Assembly: GCA_947396885.1 (NCBI GenBank)
Contig: OX377206.1
Coordinates: 46,235,631-46,299,630 of the forward strand
DNA: 64,000 bases
Direction of reading: 5' to 3'
Source: Heligmosomoides polygyrus polygyrus
Lineage: Eukaryota > Nematoda > Chromadorea > Rhabditida > Heligmosomidae
Below, piece after piece: positions 1 through 12,679 of this stretch. Made by a program: the position numbers and the translations under genes. The notes under the pieces are model-generated. The model was not told where the DNA came from and searched no databases. It saw only the letters and a list, made by a program, of their open reading frames with translations. Every line of letters starts with the position of its first letter. The first letter of the stretch is position 1.

Positions 1-3000
1 GGACGGCGTCTAGGGCACGCCTTCTGAACGCTGACGCACATTGAAAGACGTCCAGTGTTCGCCTTTTGAATCTCTACCCACGATGGGCGACGTCTGCGGC
101 ACTTCTTCTGAACCCTGACGTACGTTGAACGACGTCTAGCTCCCCCCCCCCTCACCCCTAATCATTACGTAAGTTGGACGACGTCTACGGCACGCCTTCT
201 GTATCCCTATGCACCTTGGACGACGTCCAGTGTTCGCCTTTTGAATCTCTACCCACGTTGGGCGACGTCTGCGGCACTTCTTCTGAAACTGACGTACGTT
301 GAACGACGTCTAGCTCCCCCCCCTAATCATTACATAAGTTGGACGACGTCTAGGGCACGCCTTCTGAACGCTGACGCACATTGAAAGACGTCCAGTGTTC
401 GCCTTTTGAATCTCTACCCACGCTGGGCGACGTCTGCGGCACTTCTTCTGAACCTGAGGTAGTTGAACGACGTCTAGCCCCCCCCCCCTAATCATTACAT
501 AATTTGGACGGCGTCTGGGGCACGCCTTCTGAATGCTGACGCACGTTGAACGACGTCCAGTGTTCGCCTCTTGAATCTCTACCCACGTTGGGCGACATCT
601 GCGGCACTTCTTCTGAACCCTGACGTACGTTGAACGACGTCTAGCTCCCCCCCCCCTAATCATGACGTAAGTTGGACGACGTCTAGGGCACGCCTTCTGA
701 ACGCTGACGCACATTGAAAGACGTCCAGTGTTCGCCTTTTGAATCTCTACCCACGATGGGCGACGTCTGCGGCACTTCTTCTGAACCCTGACGTACGTTG
801 AACGACGTCTAGCTCCCCCCCCCCTCACCCCTAATCATTACGTAAGTTGGACGACGTCTACGGCACGCCTTCTGTATCCCTATGCACCTTGGACGACGTC
901 CAGTGTTCGCCTTTTGAATCTCTACCCACGTTGGGCGACGTCTGCGGCACTTCTTCTGAAACTGACGTACGTTGAACGACGTCTAGCTCCCCCGCCTAAT
1001 CATTACATAAGTTGGACGACGTCTAGTGCACGCCTTCTGAATCCCTATGCACCTTGGACGACGTCTAGGGCACGCATTCAAAATCCCCGACTCACGAAGG
1101 ACGACGTCTAGGGTAGCCTTCTGAATGCTGACGCACGTTGAACGACGTCCAGTGTTCGCCTTTTGAATCTCTACCCACGCTGGGCGACGTCTGCGGCACT
1201 TCTTCTGAACCCTGACGTACGTTGAACGACGTCTAGCTCCCCCCCCCCTCACCCCTAATCATTACGTAAGTTGGACGACGTCTACGGCACGCCTTCTGTA
1301 TCCCTATGCACCTTGGACGACGTCCAGTGTTCGCCTTTTGAATCTCTACCCACGTTGGGCGACGTCTGCGGCACTTCTTCTGAACCTGAGGTAGTTGAAC
1401 GACGTCTAGCCCCCCCCCCCTAATCATTACATAATTTGGACGGCGTCTGGGGCACGCCTTCTGAATGCTGACGCACGTTGAACGACGTCCAGTGTTCGCC
1501 TTTTGAATCTCTACCCACGTTGGGCGACATCTGCGGCACTTCTTCTGAACCCTGACGTACGTTGAACGACGTCTAGCTCCCCCCCCCTAATCATGACGTA
1601 AGTTGGACGACGTCTAGGGCACGCCTTCTGAACGCTGACGCACATTGAAAGACGTCCAGTGTTCGCCTTTTGAATCTCTACCCACGTTGGGCGACGTCTG
1701 CGGCACTTCTTCTGAAACTGACGTACGTTGAACGACGTCTAGCTCCCCCCCCTAATCATTACATAATTTGGACGGCGTCTAGGGCACGCCTTCTGAACGC
1801 TGACGCACATTGAACGACGTCCAGTGTTCGCCTTTTGAATCTCTACCCACGCTGGGCGACGTCTGCGGCACTTCTTCTGAACCCTGACGTACGTTGAACG
1901 ACGTCTAGCTCCCCCTCCTAATTATTACATAAGTTGGACGACATCTAGGGCACGCCTTCTGAATGCTGACGCACGTTGAACGACGTCCAGTGTTCGCCTT
2001 TTGAATCTCTACCCTCGTTGGGCGACATCTGCGGCACTTCTTCTGAACCCTGACGTACGTTGAACGACGTCTAGCTCCCCCCCCCCCTAATCATGACGTA
2101 AGTTGGACGACGTCTAGGGCACGCCTTCTGAACGCTGACGCACATTGAAAGACGTCCAGTGTTCGCCTTTTGAATCTCTACCCACGTTGGGCGACGTCTG
2201 CGGCACTTCTTCTGAACCTGAGGTAGTTGAACGACGTCTAGCCCCCCCCCCTAATCATTACATAATTTGGACGGCGTCTGGGGCACGCCTTCTGAATGCT
2301 GACGCACGTTGAACGACGTCCAGTGTTCGCCTCTTGAATCTCTACCCACGTTGGGCGACATCTGCGGCACTTCTTCTGAACCCTGACGTACGTTGAACGA
2401 CGTCTAGCTCCCCCCCCCCCTAATCATGACGTAAGTTGGACGACGTCTAGGGCACGCCTTCTGAACGCTGACGCACATTGAAAGACGTCCAGTGTTCGCC
2501 TTTTGAATCTCTACCCACGTTGGGCGACGTCTGCGGCACTTCTTCTGAAACTGACGTACGTTGAACGACGTCTAGCTCCCCCCCTAATCATTACATAATT
2601 TGGACGGCGTCTAGGGCACGCCTTCTGAACGCTGACGCACATTGAAAGACGTCCAGTGTTCGCCTTTTGAATCTCTACCCACGATGGGCGACGTCTGCGG
2701 CACTTCTTCTGAACCCTGACGTACGTTGAACGACGTCTAGCTCCCCCCCCCCTCACCCCTAATCATTACGTAAGTTGGACGACGTCTACGGCACGCCTTC
2801 TGTATCCCTATGCACCTTGGACGACGTCCAGTGTTCGCCTTTTGAATCTCTACCCACGTTGGGCGACGTCTGCGGCACTTCTTCTGAAACTGACGTACGT
2901 TGAACGACGTCTAGCTCCCCCCCCTAATCATTACATAAGTTGGACGACGTCTAGGGCACGCCTTCTGAACGCTGACGCACATTGAAAGACGTCCAGTGTT

Positions 3001-4838
3001 CGCCTTTTGAATCTCTACCCACGCTGGGCGACGTCTGCGGCACTTCTTCTGAACCTGAGGTAGTTGAACGACGTCTAGCCCCCCCCCCTAATCATTACAT
3101 AATTTGGACGGCGTCTGGGGCACGCCTTCTGAATGCTGACGCACGTTGAACGACGTCCAGTGTTCGCCTCTTGAATCTCTACCCACGTTGGGCGACATCT
3201 GCGGCACTTCTTCTGAACCCTGACGTACGTTGAACGACGTCTAGCTCCCCCCCCCCTAATCATGACGTAAGTTGGACGACGTCTAGGGCACGCCTTCTGA
3301 ACGCTGACGCACATTGAAAGACGTCCAGTGTTCGCCTTTTGAATCTCTACCCACGATGGGCGACGTCTGCGGCACTTCTTCTGAACCCTGACGTACGTTG
3401 AACGACGTCTAGCTCCCCCCCCCCCTCACCCCTAATCATTACGTAAGTTGGACGACGTCTACGGCACGCCTTCTGTATCCCTATGCACCTTGGACGACGT
3501 CCAGTGTTCGCCTTTTGAATCTCTACCCACGTTGGGCGACGTCTGCGGCACTTCTTCTGAAACTGACGTACGTTGAACGACGTCTAGCTCCCCCGCCTAA
3601 TCATTACATAAGTTGGACGACGTCTAGTGCACGCCTTCTGAATCCCTATGCACCTTGGACGACGTCTAGGGCACGCATTCAAAATCCCCGACTCACGAAG
3701 GACGACGTCTATGGTAGCCTTCTGAATGCTGACGCACGTTGAACGACGTCCAGTGTTCGCCTTTTGAATCTCTACCCACGCTGGGCGACGTCTGCGGCAC
3801 TTCTTCTGAACCCTGACGTACGTTGAACGACGTCTAGCTCCCCCCCCCTAATCATGACGTAAGTTGGACGACGTCTAGGGCACGCCTTCTGAACGCTGAC
3901 GCACATTGAAAGACGTCCAGTGTTCGCCTTTTGAATCTCTACCCACGTTGGGCGACGTCTGCGGCACTTCTTCTGAACCTGAGGTAGTTGAACGACGTCT
4001 AGCCCCCCCCCCCTAATCATTACATAATTTGGACGGCGTCTGGGGCACGCCTTCTGAATGCTGACGCACGTTGAACGACGTCCAGTGTTCGCCTTTTGAA
4101 TCTCTACCCACGTTGGGCGACATCTGCGGCACTTCTTCTGAACCCTGACGTACGTTGAACGACGTCTAGCTCCCCCCCCCCTAATCATGACGTAAGTTGG
4201 ACGACGTCTAGGGCACGCCTTCTGAACGCTGACGCACATTGAAAGACGTCCAGTGTTCGCCTTTTGAATCTCTACCCACGTTGGGCGACGTCTGCGGCAC
4301 TTCTTCTGAACCTGAGGTAGTTGAACGACGTCTAGCCCCCCCCCCCTAATCATTACATAATTTGGACGGCGTCTGGGGCACGCCTTCTGAATGCTGACGT
4401 ACGTTGAACGACGTCCAGTGTTCGCCTTTTGAATCTCTACCCACGTTGGGCGACGTCTGCGGCACTTCTTCTGAAACTGACGTACGTTGAACGACGTCTA
4501 GCTCCCCCCCTAATCATTACATAATTTGGACGGCGTCTAGGGCACGCCTTCTGAACGCTGACGCACATTGAACGACGTCCAGTGTTCGCCTTTTGAATCT
4601 CTACCCACGCTGGGCGACGTCTGCGGCACTTCTTCTGAACCCTGACGTACGTTGAACGACGTCTAGCTCCCCCTCCTAATTATTACATAAGTTGGACGAC
4701 ATCTAGGGCACGCCTTCTGAATGCTGACGCACGTTGAACGACGTCCAGTGTTCGCGTTTTGAATCTCTACCCACGTTGGGCGACGTCTGCGGCATTTCTT
4801 CTGAACCGTGACATACGTTGAACGACGTCTAGCCCCCC

Positions 4839-4863
4839 CCCACCTAATCATTACGTAGGTGGG
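4839..4863 (+). repeat. Inverted repeat in a hairpin-type F unit
   Basis: The arm CCCACCTA at 4,839-4,846 is the exact reverse complement of TAGGTGGG at 4,856-4,863, with a 9-base loop ATCATTACG. The arm borders the C-tract of the F unit, and the other arm replaces the usual TAAGTTGG. The same 25-bp element recurs dozens of times in the window, always in F units with CCACCTAATC. Whether it folds in the cell is unknown. Confidence 0.92.
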
Positions 4864-5208
4864 ACGACGTCTAGGGTACGCCTTCTGAATCCCTATGCAC
4901 CTTGGACGACGTCTAGGGCACGCCTTCTGAACGCTGACGCACATTGAAAGACGTCCAGTGTTCGCCTTTTGAATCTCTACCCACGATGGGCGACGTCTGC
5001 GGCACTTCTTCTGAACCCTGACGTACGTTGAACGACGTCTAGCTCCCCCCCCCCCCCTCACCCCTAATCATTACGTAAGTTGGACGACGTCTACGGCACG
5101 CCTTCTGTATCCCTATGCACCTTGGACGACGTCCAGTGTTCGCCTTTTGAATCTCTACCCACGCTGGGCGACGTCTGCGGCACTTCTTCTGAACCCTGAC
5201 GTACGTTA

Positions 5209-5706
5209 AACGACGTCTAGCTCCCCCTCCTAATTATTACATAAGTTGGACGACATCTAGGGCACGCCTTCTGAATGCTGACGCACGTTGAACGACGTCC
5301 AGTGTTCGCGTTTTGAATCTCTACCCACGCTGGGCGACGTCTGCGGCACTTCTTCTGAACCCTGACGTACGTTAAACGACGTCTAGCTCCCCCTCCTAAT
5401 TATTACATAAGTTGGACGACATCTAGGGCACGCCTTCTGAATGCTGACGCACGTTGAACGACGTCCAGTGTTCGCGTTTTGAATCTCTACCCACGTTGGG
5501 CGACGTCTGCGGCACTTCTTCTGAACCCTGACGTACGTTGAACGACGTCTAGCTCCCCCTCCTAATTATTACATAAGTTGGACGACATCTAGGGCACGCC
5601 TTCTGAATGCTGACGCACGTTGAACGACGTCCAGTGTTCGCGTTTTGAATCTCTACCCACGTTGGGCGACGTCTGCGGCATTTCTTCTGAACCGTGACAT
5701 ACGTTG
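5209..5706 (+). repeat. Three tandem 166-bp F-C'-D-E repeats
   Basis: F units start at 5,209, 5,375 and 5,541, exactly 166 bp apart, each followed by C', D (GTTCGCG form) and E. The first two F units share the rare start TTAAACGAC. The third ends with the CCGTGACATACG form of E and leads into a hairpin-type F at 5,707. Confidence 0.9.
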
Positions 5707-8700
5707 AACGACGTCTAGCCCCCCCCCACCTAATCATTACGTAGGTGGGACGACGTCTAGGGTACGCCTTCTGAATCCCTATGCACCTTGGACGACGTCT
5801 AGGGCACGCCTTCTGAACGCTGACGCACATTGAAAGACGTCCAGTGTTCGCCTTTTGAATCTCTACCCACGATGGGCGACGTCTGCGGCACTTCTTCTGA
5901 ACCCTGACGTACGTTGAACGACGTCTAGCTCCCCCCCCCCTCACCCCTAATCATTACGTAAGTTGGACGACGTCTACGGCACGCCTTCTGTATCCCTATG
6001 CACCTTGGACGACGTCCAGTGTTCGCCTTTTGAATCTCTACCCACGCTGGGCGACGTCTGCGGCACTTCTTCTGAACCCTGACGTACGTTAAACGACGTC
6101 TAGCTCCCCCTCCTAATTATTACATAAGTTGGACGACATCTAGGGCACGCCTTCTGAATGCTGACGCACGTTGAACGACGTCCAGTGTTCGCGTTTTGAA
6201 TCTCTACCCACGTTGGGCGACGTCTGCGGCATTTCTTCTGAACCGTGACATACCTTGAACGACGTCTAGCCCCCCCCCCCACCTAATCATTACGTAGGTG
6301 GGACGACGTCTAGGGTACGCCTTCTGAATCCCTATGCACCTTGGACGACCTCTAGGGCACGCCTTCTGAATGCTGACGCACGTTGAACGACGTCCAGTGT
6401 TCGCCTTTTGAATCTCTACCCACGTTGGGCGACGTCTGCGGCACTTCTTCTGAACCCTGACGTACGTTGAACGACGTCTAGCTCCCCCTGCTAATTATTA
6501 CATAAGTTGGACGACATCTAGGGCACGCCTTCTGAATGCTGACGCACGTTGAACGACGTCCAGTGTTCGCCTTTTGAATCTCTACCCACGTTGGGCGACG
6601 TCTGCGGCACTTCTTCTGAACCCTGACGTACGTTGAACGACGTCTAGCCCCCCCCCCTAATCATTACATAATTTGGACGGCGTCTGGGGCACGCCTTCTG
6701 AATGCTGACGCACGTTGAACGACGTCCAGTGTTCGCCTTTTGAATCTCTACCCTCGTTGGGCGACATCTGCGGCACTTCTTCTGAACCCTGACGTACGTT
6801 GAACGACGTCTAGCTCCCCCCCCCTAATCATGACGTAAGTTGGACGACGTCTAGGGCACGCCTTCTGAACGCTGACGCACATTGAAAGACGTCCAGTGTT
6901 CGCCTTTTGAATCTCTACCCACGTTGGGCGACGTCTGCGGCACTTCTTCTGAACCTGAGGTAGTTGAACGACGTCTAGCCCCCCCCCCCTAATCATTACA
7001 TAATTTGGACGGCGTCTGGGGCACGCCTTCTGAATGCTGACGCACGTAGAACGACGTCCAGTGTTCGCCTTTTGAATCTCTACCCACGTTGGGCGACATC
7101 TGCGGCACTTCTTCTGAACCCTGACGTACGTTGAACGACGTCTAGCTCCCCCCCCCCTAATCATGACGTAAGTTGGACGACGTCTAGGGCACGCCTTCTG
7201 AACGCTGACGCACATTGAAAGACGTCCAGTGTTCGCCTTTTGAATCTCTACCCACGATGGGCGACGTCTGCGGCACTTCTTCTGAACCCTGACGTACGTT
7301 GAACGACGTCTAGCTCCCCCCCCCCCTCACCCCTAATCATTACGTAAGTTGGACGACGTCTACGGCACGCCTTCTGTATCCCTATGCACCTTGGACGACG
7401 TCCAGTGTTCGCCTTTTGAATCTCTACCCACGTTGGGCGACGTCTGCGGCACTTCTTCTGAAACTGACGTACGTTGAACGACGTCTAGCTCCCCCCCTAA
7501 TCATTACGTAAGTTGGACGACGTCTAGGGCACGCCTTCTGAATCCCTATGCACCTTGGACGACGTCTAGGGCACGCATTCAAAATCCCCGACTCACGAAG
7601 GACGACGTCTAGGGTAGCCTTCTGAATGCTGACGCACGTTGAACGACGTCCAGTGTTCGCCTTTTGAATCTCTACCCACGCTGGGCGACGTCTGCGGCAC
7701 TTCTTCTGAACCCTGACGTACGTTGAACGACGTCTAGCTCCCCCTCCTAATTATTACATAAGTTGGACGACATCTAGGGCACGCCTTCTGAATGCTGACG
7801 CACGTTGAACGACGTCCAGTGTTCGCGTTTTGAATCTCTACCCACGTTGGGCGACGTCTGCGGCATTTCTTCTGAACCGTGACATACGTTGAACGACGTC
7901 TAGCCCCCCCCCCCCCACCTAATCATTACGTAGGTGGGACGACGTCTAGGGTACGCCTTCTGAATCCCTATGCACCTTGGACGACGTCTAGGGCACGCCT
8001 TCTGAACGCTGACGCACATTGAAAGACGTCCAGTGTTCGCCTTTTGAATCTCTACCCACGATGGGCGACGTCTGCGGCACTTCTTCTGAACCCTGACGTA
8101 CGTTGAACGACGTCTAGCTCCCCCCCCCTCACCCCTAATCATTACGTAAGTTGGACGACGTCTACGGCACGCCTTCTGAATCCCTATGCACCTTAGACGA
8201 CCTCTAGGGCACGCCTTCTGAATGCTGACGCACGTTGAACGACGTCCAGTGTTCGCCTTTTGAATCTCTACCCACGTTGGGCGACGTCTGCGGCACTTCT
8301 TCTGAACCCTGACGTACGTTGAACGACGTCTAGCTCCCCCTGCTAATTATTACATAAGTTGGACGACATCTAGGGCACGCCTTCTGAATGCTGACGCACG
8401 TTGAACGACGTCCAGTGTTCGCCTTTTGAATCTCTACCCACCCTGGGCGACGTCTGCGGCACTTCATCTGAACCGTGACATACGTTGAACGACGTCTAGC
8501 CCCCCCCCCCACATAATCATTACGTAGGTGGGACGACGTCCAGGGCACGCATTCAAAATCCTGACTCACGAAGGACGACGTCTAGGGCACGCCTTCTGAA
8601 TGCTGACGCACGTAGAACCACGTCCAGTGTTCGCCTTTCGAATGTCTACCCACGTTGGGCGACGTCTGCGGCACTTCTTCTGAACCCTGACGTAAGTAGG

Positions 8701-9779
8701 ACGACGTCTAGGGCACGCCTTCTGAATCCCTATGCACCTTGGACGACGTCTAGTGCACGCATTCAAAATCTCCGACTCACGAAGGACGACGTCTGCGGCA
8801 CTTCTTCTGAACCCTGACGTACGTTGAACGACGTCTAGCTCCCCCCCCCCCCTAATCATTACGTAAGTTGGACGACGTCTAGGGCACGCCATCTGAATCT
8901 CTATGCACCTTAGACGACCTCTAGGGCACGCATTCGGAATCCCCGACTCACGAAGGTCGACGTCTAGGGTAGCCTCCTGAATGCTGACGCACGTTGAACG
9001 ACGTCCAGTGTTCGCCTTTTGAATCTATACCCACGTTGGGCGACGTCTGCGGCACTTCTTCTGAACCTGACGTACGTTGAACTACGTCTAGCTCCCCCCC
9101 CCCCCTAATCATTACGTAAGTTGGACGACGTCTAGGGCACGCCTTCTGAATCCCTATGCACCTTAGACGACCTCTAGGGCACGCATTCGGAATCCCCGAC
9201 TCACGAAGGTCGACGTCTAGGGTAGCCTTCTGAATGCTGACGCACGTTGAACGACGTCCAGTGTTCGCCTTTTGAATAGATACCCACGTTGGGCGACGTC
9301 TGCGGCACTTCTTCTGAACCTGACGTACGTTGAACTACGTCTAGCTCCCCCCCCCCTAATCATTACGTAAGTTGGACGACGTCTAGGGCACGCCTTCTGA
9401 ATCCCTATGCACCTTGGACGACGTCTAGGGCACGCATTCAAAATCCCCGACTCACGAAGGACGACGTCTGCGGCACTTCTTCTGAACCCTGACGTACGTT
9501 GAACGACGTCTAGCTCCCCCTCCTAATTATTACATAAGTTGGACGACATCTAGGGCACGCCTTCTGAATGCTGATGCACGTTGAACGACGTCCAGTGTTC
9601 GCCTTTTGAATCTATACCCACGCTGGGCGACGTCTGCGGCACTTCTTCTGAACCCTGATGTACGTTGAACGACGTCTAGCTCCCCCTCCTAATTATTACA
9701 TAAGTTGGACGACATCTAGGGCACGCCTTCTGAATGCTGACGCACGTTGAGCGACGTCCAGTGTTCGCGTTTTGAATCT

Positions 9780-12560
9780 CTACCCACGTTGGGCGACGTC
9801 TGCGGCACTTCTTCTGAACCTGAGGTAGTTGAACGACGTCTAGCCCCCCCCCCTAATCATTACGTAAGTTGGACGACGTCTAGGGCACGCCTTCTGAATC
9901 CCTATGCACCTTGGACGACGTCTAGGGCACGCATTCAAAATCTCCGACTCACGAAGGACGACGTCTGCGGCACTTCTTCTGAACCCTGACGTACGTTGAA
10001 CGACGTCTAGCTCCCCCACCCCCTAATCATTACGTAAGTTGGACGACGTCTAGGGCACGCCTTCTGAATCCCTATGCACCTTGGACGACGTCTAGGGCAC
10101 GCATTCAAAATCCCCGACTCACGAAGGACGACGTCTAGGGTAGCCTTCTGAATGCTGACGCACGTTGAACGACGTCCAGTGTTCGCCTTTTGAATCTCTA
10201 CCCACGTTGGGCGACGTCTGCGGCACTTCTTCTGAACCTGAGGTAGTTGAACGACGTCTAGCCCCCCCTAATTATTACATAAGTTGGACGACATCTAGGG
10301 CACGCCTTCTGAATGCTGACGCACGTTGAACGACGTCCAGTGTTCGCCTTTTGAATCTCTACCCACGTTGGGCGACGTCTGCGGCATTTCTTCTGAACCG
10401 TGACATACGTTGAACGACGTCTAGCCCCCCCCCCACCTAATCATTACGTAGGTGGGACGACGTCTAGGGTACGCCTTCTGAATCCCTATGCACCTTGGAC
10501 GACCTCTAGGGCACGCCTTCTGAATGCTGACGCACGTAGAACGACGTCCAGTGTTCGCCTTTTGAATCTCTACCCACGTTGGGCGACGTCTGCGGCACTT
10601 TTCTGAACCCTGACGTACGTTGAACGACGTCTAGCTCCCCCTGCTAATTATTACATAAGTTGGACGACATCTAGGGCACGCCTTCTGAATGCTGACGCAC
10701 GTTGAACGACGTCCAGTGTTCGCCTTTTGAATCTCTACCCACCCTGGGCGACGTCTGCGGCACTTCATCTGAACCGTGACATACGTTGAACGACGTCTAG
10801 CCCCCCCCCCCCACATAATCATTACGTAGGTGGGACGACGTCCAGGGCACGCATTCAAAATCCTGACTCACGAAGGACGACGTCTAGGGCACGCCTTCTG
10901 AATGCTGACGCACGTTGAACGACGTGCAGTGTTCGCCTTTTTAATCTCTACCCACGTTGGGCGACGTCTGCGGCACTTCTTCTGAACCGTGACGTACATT
11001 GAACGACGTCTAGCCCCCCCCCCCCCACCTAATCATTACGTAGGTGGGACGACGTCTAGGGCACGCCTTCTGAATCCCTATGCACCTTGGACGACGTCTA
11101 GGGCACGCCTTCTGAATGCTGACGCACGTAGGACCACGTCCAGTGTTCGACTTTCGAATGTCTACCCACGTTGGGCGACGTCTGCGGCACTTTTCTGAAC
11201 CCTGAGGTAGTTGAACGACGTCTAGCCCCCCCCCCTAATCATTACGTAAGTTGGACGACGTCTAGGGCACGCCTTCTGAATCCCTATGCACCTTGGACGA
11301 CGTCTAGGGCACGCATTCAAAATCTCCGACTCACGAAGGACGACGTCTGCGGCACTTCTTCTGAACCCTGACGTACGTTGAACGACGTCTAGCTCCCCCA
11401 CCCCCTAATCATTACGTAAGTTGGACGACGTCTAGGGCACGCCTTCTGAATCCCTATGCACCTTGGACGACGTCTAGGGCACGCATTCAAAATCCCCGAC
11501 TCACGAAGGACGACGTCTAGGGTAGCCTTCTGAATGCTGACGCACGTTGAACGACGTCCAGTGTTCGCCTTTTGAATCTCTACCCACGTTGGGCGACGTC
11601 TGCGGCACTTCTTCTGAACCTGAGGTAGTTGAACGACGTCTAGCCCCCCCTAATTATTACATAAGTTGGACGACATCTAGGGCACGCCTTCTGAATGCTG
11701 ACGCACGTTGAACGACGTCCAGTGTTCGCCTTTTGAATCTCTACCCACGTTGGGCGACGTCTGCGGCATTTCTTCTGAACCGTGACATACGTTGAACGAC
11801 GTCTAGCCCCCCCCCACCTAATCATTACGTAGGTGGGACGACGTCTAGGGTACGCCTTCTGAATCCCTATGCACCTTGGACGACCTCTAGGGCACGCCTT
11901 CTGAATGCTGACGCACGTTGAACGACGTCCAGTGTTCGCCTTTTGAATCTCTACCCACGTTGGGCGACGTCTGCGGCACTTTTCTGAACCCTGACGTACG
12001 TTGAACGACGTCTAGCTCCCCCTGCTAATTATTACATAAGTTGGACGACATCTAGGGCACGCCTTCTGAATGCTGACGCACGTTGAACGACGTCCAGTGT
12101 TCGCCTTTTGAATCTCTACCCACCCTGGGCGACGTCTGCGGCACTTCATCTGAACCGTGACATACGTTGAACGACGTCTAGCCCCCCCCCCCCACATAAT
12201 CATTACGTAGGTGGGACGACGTCCAGGGCACGCATTCAAAATCCTGACTCACGAAGGACGACGTCTAGGGCACGCCTTCTGAATGCTGACGCACGTTGAA
12301 CGACGTGCAGTGTTCGCCTTTTTAATCTCTACCCACGTTGGGCGACGTCTGCGGCACTTCTTCTGAACCGTGACGTACATTGAACGACGTCTAGCCCCCC
12401 CCCCCCACCTAATCATTACGTAGGTGGGACGACGTCTAGGGCACGCCTTCTGAATCCCTATGCACCTTGGACGACGTCTAGGGCACGCCTTCTGAATGCT
12501 GACGCACGTAGGACCACGTCCAGTGTTCGCCTTTCGAATGTCTACCCACGTTGGGCGACG
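9780..12560 (+). repeat. 1.38-kb tandem duplication
   Basis: About 9,780-11,170 is repeated at about 11,165-12,550 with an offset near 1,381 bp. A marker is the unit with GTCCAGGGCACGCATTC and AAAATCCTGAC at 10,841 and 12,222. Both copies hold the C' unit with GCACGTAGGACCACGTCC at about 11,120 and 12,505. A related earlier segment at about 8,200-8,700 has the same marker at 8,539. The 40-bp E form with GCGGCACTTTTCTG (two bases lost) occurs at about 10,590, 11,183 and 11,970. Confidence 0.85.
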
Positions 12561-12679
12561 TCTGCGGCACTTCTTCTGAACCCTGACGTAAGTAGGACGA
12601 CGTCTAGGGCACGCCTTCTGAATCCCTATGCACCTTGGACGACGTCTAGTGCACGCATTCAAAATCTCCGACTCACGAA

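Larger units (their letters stand above)
4663..6050 (+). repeat. 886-bp tandem duplication
   Basis: The stretch starting at 4,663 recurs at 5,549 (offset 886 bp), with the same order: short-C F, C' with GACGACATC, D with GTTCGCG, E with GCATTTC and CCGTGACATACG, hairpin-type F, A with TAGGGTACG, C' with AACGCTG, D with AAAGACGTCC, and an F with CTCACCCC. The copies differ mainly in C-tract length (13 C against 10 C at the last F), so the later offset slips by about 3 bp. The second copy fades after about 6,050. Confidence 0.85.
1..8200 (+). repeat. Region 1: mixed block with 2.6-kb duplication
   Basis: Units here carry markers that are scarce further right: D beginning AAAGACGTCC, A with TACGGCACG and CTGTATCC, units starting GGACGGCGTCTGGGGCACG, and F with an extra CTCA before CCCCTAATC. 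Bases 1 to about 1,240 match 2,602 to about 3,840 at offset 2,601; the copies then diverge at the C-tract. A further match links about 1,960-2,510 with 6,700-7,250 at offset about 4,740. HOR lengths alternate between roughly 165 and 300 bp rather than following one period. The left limit is outside the window. Confidence 0.85.

Noticed and set aside
440..465. Match of TGAGGTAGT (E variant with CCTGAGGTAGTTG) to the 5' end of let-7 microRNA
   Set aside because: Only nine bases match, the rest differs, and there is no precursor hairpin around it. It is a chance similarity.
310..828. Minus-strand open frame of 172 codons, and about ninety similar frames on both strands
   Set aside because: All are 14-residue readings of the 42-bp unit. 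Frame changes with C-tract length, and there is no conserved start, domain or codon constraint.
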